Both the position numbers and the translations under genes were made by a program. A stretch of 36,864 nucleotides of DNA from Candidatus Coprenecus pullistercoris (GTDB lineage: Bacteria > Bacteroidota > Bacteroidia > Bacteroidales > UBA932): contig DXAT01000012.1 of assembly GCA_019116965.1 (NCBI GenBank), forward strand, positions 1 through 36,864, read 5' to 3'. How positions within the stretch are numbered: position 1 is the stretch's first letter; every line of letters begins with the position of its first letter. The notes under the pieces were generated by a model that saw nothing but the letters and a program-made list of their open reading frames with translations, was not told where the DNA came from and did no database searches. Of this stretch, positions 8,129 through 16,445 are shown in pieces.

Positions 8129-9823
8129 TTACCAATTTTTCTCTTTCTGTTTGGATTTCTGCTGTTCGGCCTTGGCCTTCCGGACCTTCTCCTGAGTCTG
8201 CTGATCCTGATCCTCTATAGCCTGCAACATCTGACGGGCTGCCTGCGGAGATATCTGAGGCTGTCCGTCCTGACGCTGTTGATCCTGCTTCCGGTCCTGC
8301 TGATCCTGGTTCCGGTCCTGCTGATCCTGGTTCTGATTCCGGTCATTTCCCTGCTGATTCTGTTGCTGCTGTTGTTGCTGTTGCTGCTGCCTCAGCATCT
8401 TCTGGGCGTAGGCAAGATTGGCCTTTGTCTCGAAATTGTCCGGCTCAAGACGCAGCGATTCCTTGTAGGCATCCACTGCCTCCTGATATTTCTGCTGCTG
8501 CACGGCGAGGTTTCCGCTGTTGTGATAGTAATCCGATGCCTTGGCCGCCGACAGATTCCGGAGAGTATCGCCGAGTCCCTTGAAATACAGTTCCGCCTCG
8601 TTGTAGCTGCCGGATTTGTACAGTGCATTCCCGAGATTGTACCGGGCGGTCACTGACGCCGAGTCCGCCTCCAGCGCCCGCTTGTAGTCCAGCTCAGCCT
8701 CCCGAAACTCTCCCTTCTTGAAATCCCTGTTGCCGGCCCGCACCTCGGAGCGGTCACTCTGCGCCTCGGACAGCACAGGGAAGGCGAGCATGACCAACAG
8801 TACCGCCGCCATCCTGCGCCCTCCGCCGAAGAGACTCCGGCGGTTGCGCGTATCCGTCATGAAAAACTCAATCAACATAAATATCAATGCAATGGCAAAG
8901 AAATACATATACTGTTCGTCGTACTCCTCGAACACCACGGACTGAAACTCTTTCTCATCCATGGAGCGTATCCGTTCCACTATGGGGCCGAAGCCGAACT
9001 CGGCGTTGCCGGCCCTCACATAGATTCCCTCTCCTGCAGCAGCCACATCCCTTAATGTAGCTTCGTCCAGACGGCTCACGACGATATTCCCGTCCTTGTC
9101 CTTGAGCAACTCTCCGTTCACAGGCACCGGTTTGCCGTCTGCCGAGCCCACACCTATGCAGAACACTCTCGCACCCACATCGACAGCATCTCCGGCAGCA
9201 GCCACAGGGTCATCCTCGTGATTCTCTCCGTCGGTTATGAGTATGATGGCACGGCTGTTCTCACTCTCGGAGGTAAAACTCCTTATGGCCGTCCTTATGG
9301 CATCTCCCATGGCCGTACCCTGAACCGGGACCGACTCGGTGGTAATGGAGTTGAGAAATATCTTGGCCGACACATAATCAGATGTGACGGGAAGCTGGAC
9401 GAAAGACTCTCCTGCGAAGATTATCAGACCGATACGGTCACCCTGAAGCTCGTCCACCAACTTCGATATGGCCAGCTTGGCCCGTTCCAGACGGTTGGGC
9501 GAGTAGTCCTCGGCCAGCATCGAGTTGGACACATCGAGCACTATCATGATCTCCGAGCCCCTGACCTTCATCTCCTTCAGTGTGGCGCCTATCTGGGGAC
9601 GGGCCATGCCGACCGAGAAGAAAAGCAGGGCCAGCGACATGAGCGTCAGCTTCACCCATCCCTTGCGCCTGGGTACCAGCGGCGCCAGACCGTCCACAAG
9701 AGCCGGTTCCCCGAAACGCGCCACACGCCTGCTTCTGAGTCTGCGCATAAGCCAGTAGGCCACGAAAAGGAAAGGTATCAGAGCGGCCAGCAACAGATAT
9801 AAAGGTTGTGCGAGATATATCAT
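8129..9823 (-). CDS. BatB-BatC fusion: VWA membrane protein joined to TPR protein
   Basis: One uninterrupted 564-residue frame covers two normally separate Bat proteins. Residues 1-325 are BatB: two N-terminal transmembrane helices (about 5-26 and 57-75), a VWA domain with MIDAS DVSNS (97-101) and ITDGE (196-200), and a third helix (about 305-322). A second hydrophobic, signal-like segment (338-354) is followed by TPRs (about 360-475), which is the BatC part. The C-terminus has a run of ten Gln (479-488), an N/Q/D-rich repeat and a charged tail. The retained signal-like segment at the joint argues for a fusion by loss of the intervening stop. Met338 (codon at 8810-8812) could also initiate a separate BatC. 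It overlaps batA by 4 nt. Confidence 0.88.
   Translation of the reverse strand: MIYLAQPLYLLLAALIPFLFVAYWLMRRLRSRRVARFGEPALVDGLAPLVPRRKGWVKLTLMSLALLFFSVGMARPQIGATLKEMKVRGSEIMIVLDVSNSMLAEDYSPNRLERAKLAISKLVDELQGDRIGLIIFAGESFVQLPVTSDYVSAKIFLNSITTESVPVQGTAMGDAIRTAIRSFTSESENSRAIILITDGENHEDDPVAAAGDAVDVGARVFCIGVGSADGKPVPVNGELLKDKDGNIVVSRLDEATLRDVAAAGEGIYVRAGNAEFGFGPIVERIRSMDEKEFQSVVFEEYDEQYMYFFAIALIFMLIEFFMTDTRNRRSLFGGGRRMAAVLLVMLAFPVLSEAQSDRSEVRAGNRDFKKGEFREAELDYKRALEADSASVTARYNLGNALYKSGSYNEAELYFKGLGDTLRNLSAAKASDYYHNSGNLAVQQQKYQEAVDAYKESLRLEPDNFETKANLAYAQKMLRQQQQQQQQQQNQQGNDRNQNQDQQDRNQDQQDRKQDQQRQDGQPQISPQAARQMLQAIEDQDQQTQEKVRKAKAEQQKSKQKEKNW
8289..8330. repeat. Tandem 21-bp repeat in the Q/D-rich tail of batBC
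   Basis: Two perfect copies of a 21-bp unit lie back to back (8289-8309 and 8310-8330). They encode repeated N/K-Q-D-Q-Q-D-R heptads. A neighbouring CAG/CAA tract at about 8350-8390 codes for polyglutamine. Both are prone to slippage, so length variation between strains is likely. Confidence 0.85.
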
Positions 9824-10812
9824 GCTATCCTCCTTGCTGCTAAAATTCTCAATATTATCTCAAGAAGAAATGCGGCAAGCGCCCAGACGGCGAATTTGCC
9901 GAACTCCTCCGTATAGACCGGGAACGAATCGACAGTGAGCTTAACCTTCTCCATCTGGTTGATCTCTCCGTAAATCTGCATCAGCTTGGTATTGTCAGTG
10001 GCCCTGAAATACGAGCCGCCAGTCTTCTCCGCAATCTGCCTGAGCAGGTCCTCGTCTATCTCCACCTTCATATCCATCAATCTGATTCCAAACGGAGTTG
10101 CTACCGGATACGGAGCAGTTCCCATCGCACCCACACCTATGGTATACACTCTTATTCCGTATGTCGCCGCCAATTCAGCCGCAGTCAACGGGGCCACTTC
10201 CCCGCAATTGTTAACCCCGTCCGTAAGCAATATCACCACCCGGCTTTTGGCATCCGAGTCCTTGAGGCGGGCCACCGCATTGGCAAGACCGTTGCCTATG
10301 GCCGTCCCGTCCTCTATCAGACCGCACTCTATCTCCTTGGTAAGATTGATGAGCGTAGCCCTGTCCGTAGTAAGCGGTGACTGCGTATAGCTCTCTCCGG
10401 CAAACACCACCACGCCGATCCTGTCCGAAGGTCTCTGCGAGATGAACTCTATGGCTATGTCCTTGGCCGCCTCTATACGGTCAGGCTTGAAATCCCTTGC
10501 CAACATACTCGTGGACACATCCATGGCCAGTTCGATGTCGATACCCTCCGAATCAGTCTTCGTGACATTGGATGATGTCCTCGGACGGGCGACGGCCACT
10601 ATCAGCAGGGCTACCGCCACCATCCTAAGCACAAAGGGCAGATGCCGCAGCAAAGCCGCCGCGTCCCGTCCTCCGCCAAGGGGAGCCGTTGTCGAGATGA
10701 CCACATATGGGCGTCTGCGCCTGAGCTGCTTCCACACATAATACGCGGCCATAGGTATCAGTATCAGTTCCAGATACAGAAGGGCCGGATATTCAAAAAA
10801 CAGATTATTCAT
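9820..10812 (-). CDS. batA: BatA: VWA-domain membrane protein
   Basis: The 330-residue protein has N-terminal transmembrane helices (about 8-27 and 58-76), a VWA domain with MIDAS DVSTS (98-102) and LLTDGVNN, and a C-terminal helix (about 308-325) before a basic end. BatA resembles BatB in layout, and the two are thought to form a membrane complex with their metal-dependent VWA domains. It overlaps the upstream gene by 8 nt and batBC by 4 nt, which points to coupled translation. Confidence 0.9.
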   Translation of the reverse strand: MNNLFFEYPALLYLELILIPMAAYYVWKQLRRRRPYVVISTTAPLGGGRDAAALLRHLPFVLRMVAVALLIVAVARPRTSSNVTKTDSEGIDIELAMDVSTSMLARDFKPDRIEAAKDIAIEFISQRPSDRIGVVVFAGESYTQSPLTTDRATLINLTKEIECGLIEDGTAIGNGLANAVARLKDSDAKSRVVILLTDGVNNCGEVAPLTAAELAATYGIRVYTIGVGAMGTAPYPVATPFGIRLMDMKVEIDEDLLRQIAEKTGGSYFRATDNTKLMQIYGEINQMEKVKLTVDSFPVYTEEFGKFAVWALAAFLLEIILRILAARRIA

Positions 10813-11761
10813 TCTTCTTTTCCTCCTCCTGTTCCTGTCTGTATGTATCGTTGACGAACCTTACGGCCTCCGGCACGGCATTCTCGCACTCAGCCTCGGA
10901 AGGACTGTACTTGGCGAACTTCACCAGATCGGATGTACCGAAAAGTTCCTTCAGGACCTCGAAGTCGGCGGGAACGACATCCTTTCCGGAAAGATCCGTA
11001 AGTATCTCATTGGATGTACGCTCGATGGTCCTGATATCAAAACGCTGCTCTATATATGCCCTGATGGCATCAGTAAGCTCAGTATAGTACTGCTTCTCCT
11101 TACCGTTCTTCCAGAGTTTCTCGCTGCGTATCCTGTCCAGTTCCCTGAGTGCGGTGATATGCGGCGGCTCCTTGGGATCGGGCCTGCCGAACACAGGACG
11201 GGCTCTCCTGCGGCGCACAAGCACCCTGACCGCGAAAAAGACAATGGCCGCCACAGCCATAAGCAGAAGCGCCCATGGGAATACCTCGCCGAATGTAACG
11301 GGGTACCTGAACTGAGGCCTGATATCATACAGCTCGAACGAGGCCGTATCCACCGGCACTGTCGTCACTTCCAAAGGGACCTCCGGCAGCCGCATGGTAT
11401 CGGCGAACCCGTCCTTGCCCTCAAAATAGACAACAAGCGGAGGCAGCACATAGCTGCCGCTGTCGAACGAAGTGATGACAGCTCTGGTCTCCACAGTGGA
11501 CATATCACCGCGACGGTCTACAGTGTCCACGGTAAACGCTCCTATTATCTCCACCCCGGGCACCACATATCCCGCCATGGAATCCACGGACACCCTCATG
11601 CCGCGCGGTACCTTTATCCGGGAGACCCACTCAACCTGATCTCCTATAAGTATCGTGTCCTTCGACACCGAGGCCGACTCTATCTCCTGAGCCCCGCCCC
11701 GGAAAGTCACCGTCAGCATCAATACGACGGCAAAAGACAATATTCTCAAGCTGCTGTTCAT
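10805..11761 (-). CDS. BatX-like membrane protein of the Bat operon
   Basis: I chose the ATG at 11759-11761 because it gives a signal peptide (MNSSLRILSFAVVLMLTVTF, cleavage near GGAQ) and sits 4 nt after the DUF58 stop. A longer frame starting at 11806 would overlap DUF58 by 41 nt and bury the signal sequence. The 318-residue protein has a periplasmic beta-rich region (about 24-150), one transmembrane helix (about 168-187), and a cytosolic helical domain (about 205-310) resembling the tail of BatD. This is the unnamed protein usually found between DUF58 and batA in Bacteroidetes. Its role is unknown beyond its operon. Confidence 0.8.
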   Translation of the reverse strand: MNSSLRILSFAVVLMLTVTFRGGAQEIESASVSKDTILIGDQVEWVSRIKVPRGMRVSVDSMAGYVVPGVEIIGAFTVDTVDRRGDMSTVETRAVITSFDSGSYVLPPLVVYFEGKDGFADTMRLPEVPLEVTTVPVDTASFELYDIRPQFRYPVTFGEVFPWALLLMAVAAIVFFAVRVLVRRRRARPVFGRPDPKEPPHITALRELDRIRSEKLWKNGKEKQYYTELTDAIRAYIEQRFDIRTIERTSNEILTDLSGKDVVPADFEVLKELFGTSDLVKFAKYSPSEAECENAVPEAVRFVNDTYRQEQEEEKKNE

Positions 11762-11765
11762 CTGA

Positions 11766-12650
11766 TCATGATTTTGTCTTGAACAGGGCGACCAGGCTCC
11801 TGACATAATCCTGGTCAGTCCTGATACTGACAGTATCCACTTTATATTTACGCAGGGTCACGAGAGTCTCGGCATATGCCTTCCTCGCCCACTCTCCGTA
11901 TGCCTCCCGCACTGACCTGCGCGAGGTGTCCGCATAGAGAGTCCTGCCCGTCTCACTGTCCCTCACCGGCAGAAGTCCCACATCGGGAAGAGTACGGTCC
12001 CTCTCGTCATAGATATTGATTACCGAAAGATCGTGCCGCCCTACCGCCACTTTCAGAGCCTCCTCGTAGTTGGGCTGAAGAGTCACGGGATCCACATCCA
12101 GCATATCGGACAACAGAAATGCCGTACAGCGCTTCTTCAGCGCATTGGTCAGAAAACGCAAAGCCTCGCCGATATCCGTACCCCTGTCCTGAGGCTTGAA
12201 CTCCAATACCTCCCGGATAATGCGCAGCAGATGGCTGCGGCCCTTCTTGGGAGGAATGAATTTCTCCACTTTCGTGCTGAAAAACAAGGCTCCGACCTTG
12301 TCATTGTTGACAGAAGCGGAGAATGAGAGCACTGCCGCTATCTCTGCCGTAAGATCCTTCTTGGTCTTGGACATGGTGCCGAACATCCCCGAAGCGCTGG
12401 CATCGATAAGCAGCATCACCGTCAGTTCCCTTTCCTCCTCGAACACCTTTATATAAGGCGTACCGGTACGGGCCGTCACATTCCAGTCCATGTTCCGCAC
12501 ATCGTCACCTATCTGGTACTCGCGGACCTCGCTGAAAGCCATACCGCGACCCTTGAAGGCCGAATGGTACTCTCCCGCGAATATCTGGCTGGAAAGGGCC
12601 CTGGTCTTTATCTCGATCTTCCTTACCTTCTTCAGCAGGTCATTTTCCAT
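11766..12650 (-). CDS. DUF58 (VWA-like) protein
   Basis: The 294-residue soluble protein carries the DUF58 signature GRGMAFSEVREYQIGDDVRN followed by MDWNVTARTGTPYIKVFEEE, then a VWA-like fold with LLIDAS in place of a full MIDAS DxSxS (it reads DASAS). DUF58 proteins are regularly encoded after MoxR ATPases and are thought to be their partners in complex assembly. It starts 3 nt after moxR and ends 4 nt before the BatX-like gene. Confidence 0.9.
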   Translation of the reverse strand: MENDLLKKVRKIEIKTRALSSQIFAGEYHSAFKGRGMAFSEVREYQIGDDVRNMDWNVTARTGTPYIKVFEEERELTVMLLIDASASGMFGTMSKTKKDLTAEIAAVLSFSASVNNDKVGALFFSTKVEKFIPPKKGRSHLLRIIREVLEFKPQDRGTDIGEALRFLTNALKKRCTAFLLSDMLDVDPVTLQPNYEEALKVAVGRHDLSVINIYDERDRTLPDVGLLPVRDSETGRTLYADTSRRSVREAYGEWARKAYAETLVTLRKYKVDTVSIRTDQDYVRSLVALFKTKS

Positions 12651-12653
12651 AGA

Positions 12654-13646
12654 CTACGGAACCTCCACTGCGTTGATGATGTCAGAAATGATGTTCTCGC
12701 TGGTGATATTCTCCGCCTCGGCCTCGTATGTGAGCCCCACGCGGTGACGGAGCACCTCGTAGCATACCGCCCGCACATCCTCCGGTATGACATAACCGCG
12801 GCGCTTGATGAAAGCATAGGCCTTGGAAGCCATGGCCAGGGATATGGAGGCACGGGGCGATGCACCGTAGGAAATCATATCCTTCAGCGAATTGAGTCCG
12901 TAATCCGAAGGCGTACGGGTCGCATACACTATGTCCACGATATAACGCTCTATCTTCTCGTCCATATAGACATCCCGTACCACGCTGCGGGCCTTGATGA
13001 TGTCCTCTGGCTGGAGCACCGCGTTGGCCTTGGGGAACTCTCCGCTGTTGTTCATACGGATAATCTGTTTCTCCTCCTCCTTCTTGGGGTAGCTCACCAC
13101 TACCTTGAGCATGAAACGGTCAACCTGTGCCTCGGGCAGCGGATAGGTTCCTTCCTGCTCGATAGGGTTCTGGGTGGCCATCACCAGAAACGGCTCCGGC
13201 AGCTTGAAAGTCTGCTCGCCTATGGTCACCTGACGCTCCTGCATGGCCTCGAGCAGGGCCGACTGAACCTTTGCCGGAGAACGGTTGATCTCGTCGGCAA
13301 GTACGAAATTGGCGAATACAGGACCTTTCCTTATCTGGAACTCCTCGCTCTTCTGGCTGTAGATCATGGTACCGATGAGGTCGGCGGGCAACAGGTCCGG
13401 AGTAAACTGGATACGGCTGAACTTAGCATTGATACACGATGCCAAGGTATTGATGGCCAATGTCTTGGCCAAGCCAGGAACACCCTCAAGCAGGATGTGT
13501 CCGTTGGAGAGAAGGCCTATAAGCAGATTTTCCACCAGATGCTTCTGCCCCACAATCACTTTAGACATCTCCATAGAGAGGATATCCACGAAGGCGCTTT
13601 CCCTCTGTATCCGCTCGTTTAATTCCTTAATGTTTACAGTATCCAT
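12654..13646 (-). CDS. moxR: MoxR-type AAA+ ATPase
   Basis: The 330-residue protein has Walker A GVPGLAKT (55-62), Walker B VLADEIN (115-121), the sensor-1 ATQNP motif, and the C-terminal lid domain ending ENIISDIINAVEVP. MoxR ATPases act as chaperones that mature or assemble VWA-containing complexes. Here the partners would be DUF58, BatA and BatBC directly downstream. It is the first gene of the ten-gene array, with its promoter in the 70-bp gap shared with truA. Confidence 0.93.
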   Translation of the reverse strand: MDTVNIKELNERIQRESAFVDILSMEMSKVIVGQKHLVENLLIGLLSNGHILLEGVPGLAKTLAINTLASCINAKFSRIQFTPDLLPADLIGTMIYSQKSEEFQIRKGPVFANFVLADEINRSPAKVQSALLEAMQERQVTIGEQTFKLPEPFLVMATQNPIEQEGTYPLPEAQVDRFMLKVVVSYPKKEEEKQIIRMNNSGEFPKANAVLQPEDIIKARSVVRDVYMDEKIERYIVDIVYATRTPSDYGLNSLKDMISYGASPRASISLAMASKAYAFIKRRGYVIPEDVRAVCYEVLRHRVGLTYEAEAENITSENIISDIINAVEVP

Positions 13647-13667
13647 TTTGATATATTAAAATATTTG

Positions 13668-13687
13668 TATTTTTGCTGTCAAAATTA
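13668..13687. promoter_or_regulatory. Face-to-face -7 elements of truA (+) and moxR (-)
   Basis: TATTTTTG on the plus strand (13668-13675) and TAATTTTG on the minus strand (13680-13687) both match TAnnTTTG and are separated by only 4 bp. They would serve truA (ATG 42 nt from the last base of its box) and moxR (ATG 34 nt away). A possible -33 TTTG for truA is at 13647-13650 with a short 17-bp spacer. The moxR -33 is not evident. Confidence 0.6.
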
Positions 13688-13716
13688 CAAAAATAGAGAT
13701 TTTCTCCGATATACCA

Positions 13717-14502
13717 ATGAGGTTTTTCGCATCCATATCCTACAACGGCTCAGGCTTCAGCGGCTGGCAGACCCAGCGCAACGCACCGAGTATCCAGGAC
13801 GAGGTACAGAAAGCCCTCTCGACCGTAATAGGAGAGAAAATCGATGTGACGGGAGCCGGAAGGACCGACACCGGTGTCAACGCATCCGGGTTCACGGCGC
13901 ACTTCGATTTCCGTGACGGTTCAATCCTCAAAGAGCACGACCGGATAATCTACAAAACAAATGCCATCCTGCCCTCCAACATCGTTTTGAATTCATTCGT
14001 AAGAGTCCGGGACGACGCCCATGCCAGGTTCGATGCCACAAGCCGCACATACAGGTATTACATCCACAGCAGCAAGGACCCTTTCGCAGGACAGTTCTCG
14101 TGGTTCTGCAAATTCCCGCTGGATATGGATGCGATGAACGAGGCTGCCGGCATGATTATCGGACGCCGGGACTTCAGCTGCTTTGAAAAAGCCGGAGGAA
14201 CTGCGGCCACCCCCGTCTGCGATGTCACATCGGCAGGATGGAGCAGGTACACTCCCTCGACGGCCATCCTGCCCGGAACCGATTATCTGGTCTTCACCAT
14301 AACGGCCAACCGCTTCCTGCGCAACATGGTCAGGGCCATTGTCGGCACGATGGTGGAGATAGGACGCGGCAGGAAGTCTCCGGAATGGATGATGTCAGTA
14401 CTGGCCTCCGGCAGCAGATGCGAGGCGGGGCAGTCCGTCCCGGGTCACGCCCTCTTCCTCACCGGCATCGAATATCCACCGGAAATATTCAGATATCAAT
14501 AA
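13717..14502 (+). CDS. truA: tRNA pseudouridine(38-40) synthase
   Basis: The 261-residue enzyme shows the TruA start (SYNGSGFSGWQTQ, 8-20) and the catalytic GAGRTDTGVNA motif (47-56) with Asp51. Further conserved segments are the RTYRYYIHS strand and the NRFLRNMVRAIVGTMVEIGRG helix. TruA isomerises uridines 38-40 in the tRNA anticodon stem. It heads a likely operon with exbB, exbD and tonB, 27 nt upstream of exbB. Confidence 0.95.
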   Translation: MRFFASISYNGSGFSGWQTQRNAPSIQDEVQKALSTVIGEKIDVTGAGRTDTGVNASGFTAHFDFRDGSILKEHDRIIYKTNAILPSNIVLNSFVRVRDDAHARFDATSRTYRYYIHSSKDPFAGQFSWFCKFPLDMDAMNEAAGMIIGRRDFSCFEKAGGTAATPVCDVTSAGWSRYTPSTAILPGTDYLVFTITANRFLRNMVRAIVGTMVEIGRGRKSPEWMMSVLASGSRCEAGQSVPGHALFLTGIEYPPEIFRYQ

Positions 14503-14529
14503 CTTTACAAACATAACAGTTTTACAATC

Positions 14530-15237
14530 ATGCTCACTTTATTGCAAGCAAATTCCGATGTACTTATCCAGGAGGCGGCATCAGCCCCCGAGAAGATGTC
14601 ACTCATCAAAATGGCCGTCGCAGGAGGATGGCTGATGATAGTCCTCCTGCTGCTCTCCATCATAGCCATATACATATTCGGCAACCGCTGGTGGGCCATA
14701 CGCAAGGCCGTAAAGACAGACCCCGACCTCATGGCCAACATCCGCGACCTTCTCAGCGACGGCAAGACCAAGGCCGCGCTGGCCCTGTGCCGCAACAGCT
14801 CTTCCCCCGTCGCAAGACTCATGGAGAAAGGCATCGAGAGAAAAGGCCGGCCTCTTCAGGATGTCCAGGCTGCAGTGGAGAATGTAGGCAACATCGAGGT
14901 GGCCAAGCTCGAGAAAGGACTTCCGATGCTCGCCACTGTAGCCGGCGGAGCTCCGATGGTCGGATTCCTCGGCACCGTAATAGGTATGATACAGGCATTC
15001 TACAACATGGCTCAAGCAGGCAGCAACATAGACATCACCCTGCTCTCCGGCGGCATCTACACCGCCATGGTGACCACCGTGGGAGGTCTGATAGTGGGTA
15101 TCGTGGCCTATTTCGGCTACAACTACCTTACTGCCCGCATCAACGATGTGGTGTTCAAGATGGAGAACAGCACCATCGAGCTCATGGACATCCTCAACCA
15201 GTCTCCCGTGACAGTGGACGGCGAGATAGAGATATAG
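14530..15237 (+). CDS. exbB: ExbB/TolQ/MotA-type proton channel subunit
   Basis: The 235-residue protein has three transmembrane segments (about 33-52, 133-158 and 174-200) with a cytosolic loop between the first two. The conserved stretch GLPMLATVAGGAPMVGFLGT and the following IGMIQAF mark the MotA/TolQ/ExbB proton-channel domain. With ExbD it would use the proton gradient to drive a TonB-type transducer in the inner membrane. It is followed 12 nt later by exbD. Confidence 0.9.
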   Translation: MLTLLQANSDVLIQEAASAPEKMSLIKMAVAGGWLMIVLLLLSIIAIYIFGNRWWAIRKAVKTDPDLMANIRDLLSDGKTKAALALCRNSSSPVARLMEKGIERKGRPLQDVQAAVENVGNIEVAKLEKGLPMLATVAGGAPMVGFLGTVIGMIQAFYNMAQAGSNIDITLLSGGIYTAMVTTVGGLIVGIVAYFGYNYLTARINDVVFKMENSTIELMDILNQSPVTVDGEIEI

Positions 15238-15249
15238 GAGAGCACGCAC

Positions 15250-15663
15250 ATGGCCATAAAACGAAGAACAAAGGCGGAACCGTCGTTCTCGATGTCGTCG
15301 ATGACGGACATCGTGTTCCTGCTCCTGATATTTTTCCTTGTCACCTCCACCCTCATCAACCCCAATGCCCTGAAGCTCCTGCTGCCCAAGAGCACCAATC
15401 AGATATCGACGAAGGCCAGCGTGAGCGTATCCGTCAAGCACTACCCGGACAAGGGGACTTTTTCCTATCACATCAACGGAGAGAGCAAAGCCGTTCCCTT
15501 CGACGAGATAGAACCGGCCCTGCAGACTCTGCTGAGAGACTCCGACGACCCTACCTTCTCGATTTATGCAGACAGGACCGTGCCCATTGAGGAGGTCGTC
15601 AACCTCATGAACATAGCCAAGCGCAACAAATACAAAGTAATACTGGCCACTTCGCCCGAATAA
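15250..15663 (+). CDS. exbD: ExbD/TolR-type transport protein
   Basis: The 137-residue protein has a single N-terminal transmembrane helix (about 19-38) containing the conserved Asp (MTDIVFLLLIFFLV, Asp20), followed by a periplasmic domain with the DRTVPIEEVVNLMNIA helix. The Asp is the proton-carrying residue of this family. Its TAA stop overlaps the next ATG by one base, so translation with the tonB gene is likely coupled. Confidence 0.9.
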   Translation: MAIKRRTKAEPSFSMSSMTDIVFLLLIFFLVTSTLINPNALKLLLPKSTNQISTKASVSVSVKHYPDKGTFSYHINGESKAVPFDEIEPALQTLLRDSDDPTFSIYADRTVPIEEVVNLMNIAKRNKYKVILATSPE

Positions 15664-16427
15664 TGAGAGACAGGTCCAAATATGCGGGGATTATCCTGAC
15701 GGCCGCCGTACACGGGCTGTTGCTGCTGTTTGCCTTCAAGGCAGGCATAGAGCGGAAGAAGACCGTGCCATTGACTGACGGAATGCTCATCGAGTTTCCC
15801 GACGAGGAGCAGACTCCGGTGGAAAAAGAGCCCGTGCCGGTAATGACCGAGACCGGCGTGGAGCCCAAGGCTGCGGAGGCATCGCCTACAGAGGATATCC
15901 GGCTGGTCCAGCGCTCCGAATCACCATTGGCTGCGGAGGCGGACAACTCCGGTGAAGAGGCCACGGTCGGTGACGACGGAGATGTGCCCGTGCCGGAGCC
16001 CGAGAGAGAGCGGCCCATAGACACCCGCGCACTGTTTCCCAGTGCCGACAATCTGCGCGACAGTACGGACGCACAGGCAGCAGAGGAACCCTCGGACAAG
16101 CTGGAGGAAGGACATGTCCACGGCAACACGGAGGCCGGCAATCCCGAAGGCACCCCTACGGCAAGGCTCGAAGGCCGGAGCGTCATGGGCAACCTGCCTC
16201 TGCCTCAGTACGATGTGGCAGAATCCGGGACTGTCGTAGTACGCATCATCGTAGACCAGTACGGCAATGTCGTCAACGCCATACCGGGCGTCAAGGGGAC
16301 AACGGTCAATGACGCCGTACTGTGGAACGCGGCCAAAGAAGCCGCTCTCAAGGCAAAATTCAATATCAGCGCTTCTGCTCCAGCCGCGCAGGAAGGTACC
16401 ATATCATACATATTCCGGATGAAATAG
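15663..16427 (+). CDS. tonB: TonB-family energy transducer
   Basis: The 254-residue protein has one N-terminal transmembrane helix (about 8-26), a long acidic Glu/Pro-rich linker (about 35-165), and a C-terminal domain (about 175-254) with the VVVRIIVDQYGNVVNA strand typical of TonB C-termini. It would transmit ExbBD energy to outer-membrane TonB-dependent transporters. The linker is Glu/Pro-rich rather than the usual Pro-Lys repeat. It is the last gene of the truA-exbBD-tonB unit and ends 18 nt from a convergent gene. Confidence 0.82.
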   Translation: MRDRSKYAGIILTAAVHGLLLLFAFKAGIERKKTVPLTDGMLIEFPDEEQTPVEKEPVPVMTETGVEPKAAEASPTEDIRLVQRSESPLAAEADNSGEEATVGDDGDVPVPEPERERPIDTRALFPSADNLRDSTDAQAAEEPSDKLEEGHVHGNTEAGNPEGTPTARLEGRSVMGNLPLPQYDVAESGTVVVRIIVDQYGNVVNAIPGVKGTTVNDAVLWNAAKEAALKAKFNISASAPAAQEGTISYIFRMK

Positions 16428-16445
16428 CAGACCCTCCGACGGGAA

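Noticed and set aside
11762-11806. Longer start for the BatX-like gene at 11806
   Set aside because: It would overlap DUF58 and place 15 extra residues before a clear signal peptide.
12564-13622. A 352-codon open frame antisense to moxR
   Set aside because: The moxR frame has Walker motifs and conserved neighbours; the antisense product resembles nothing.
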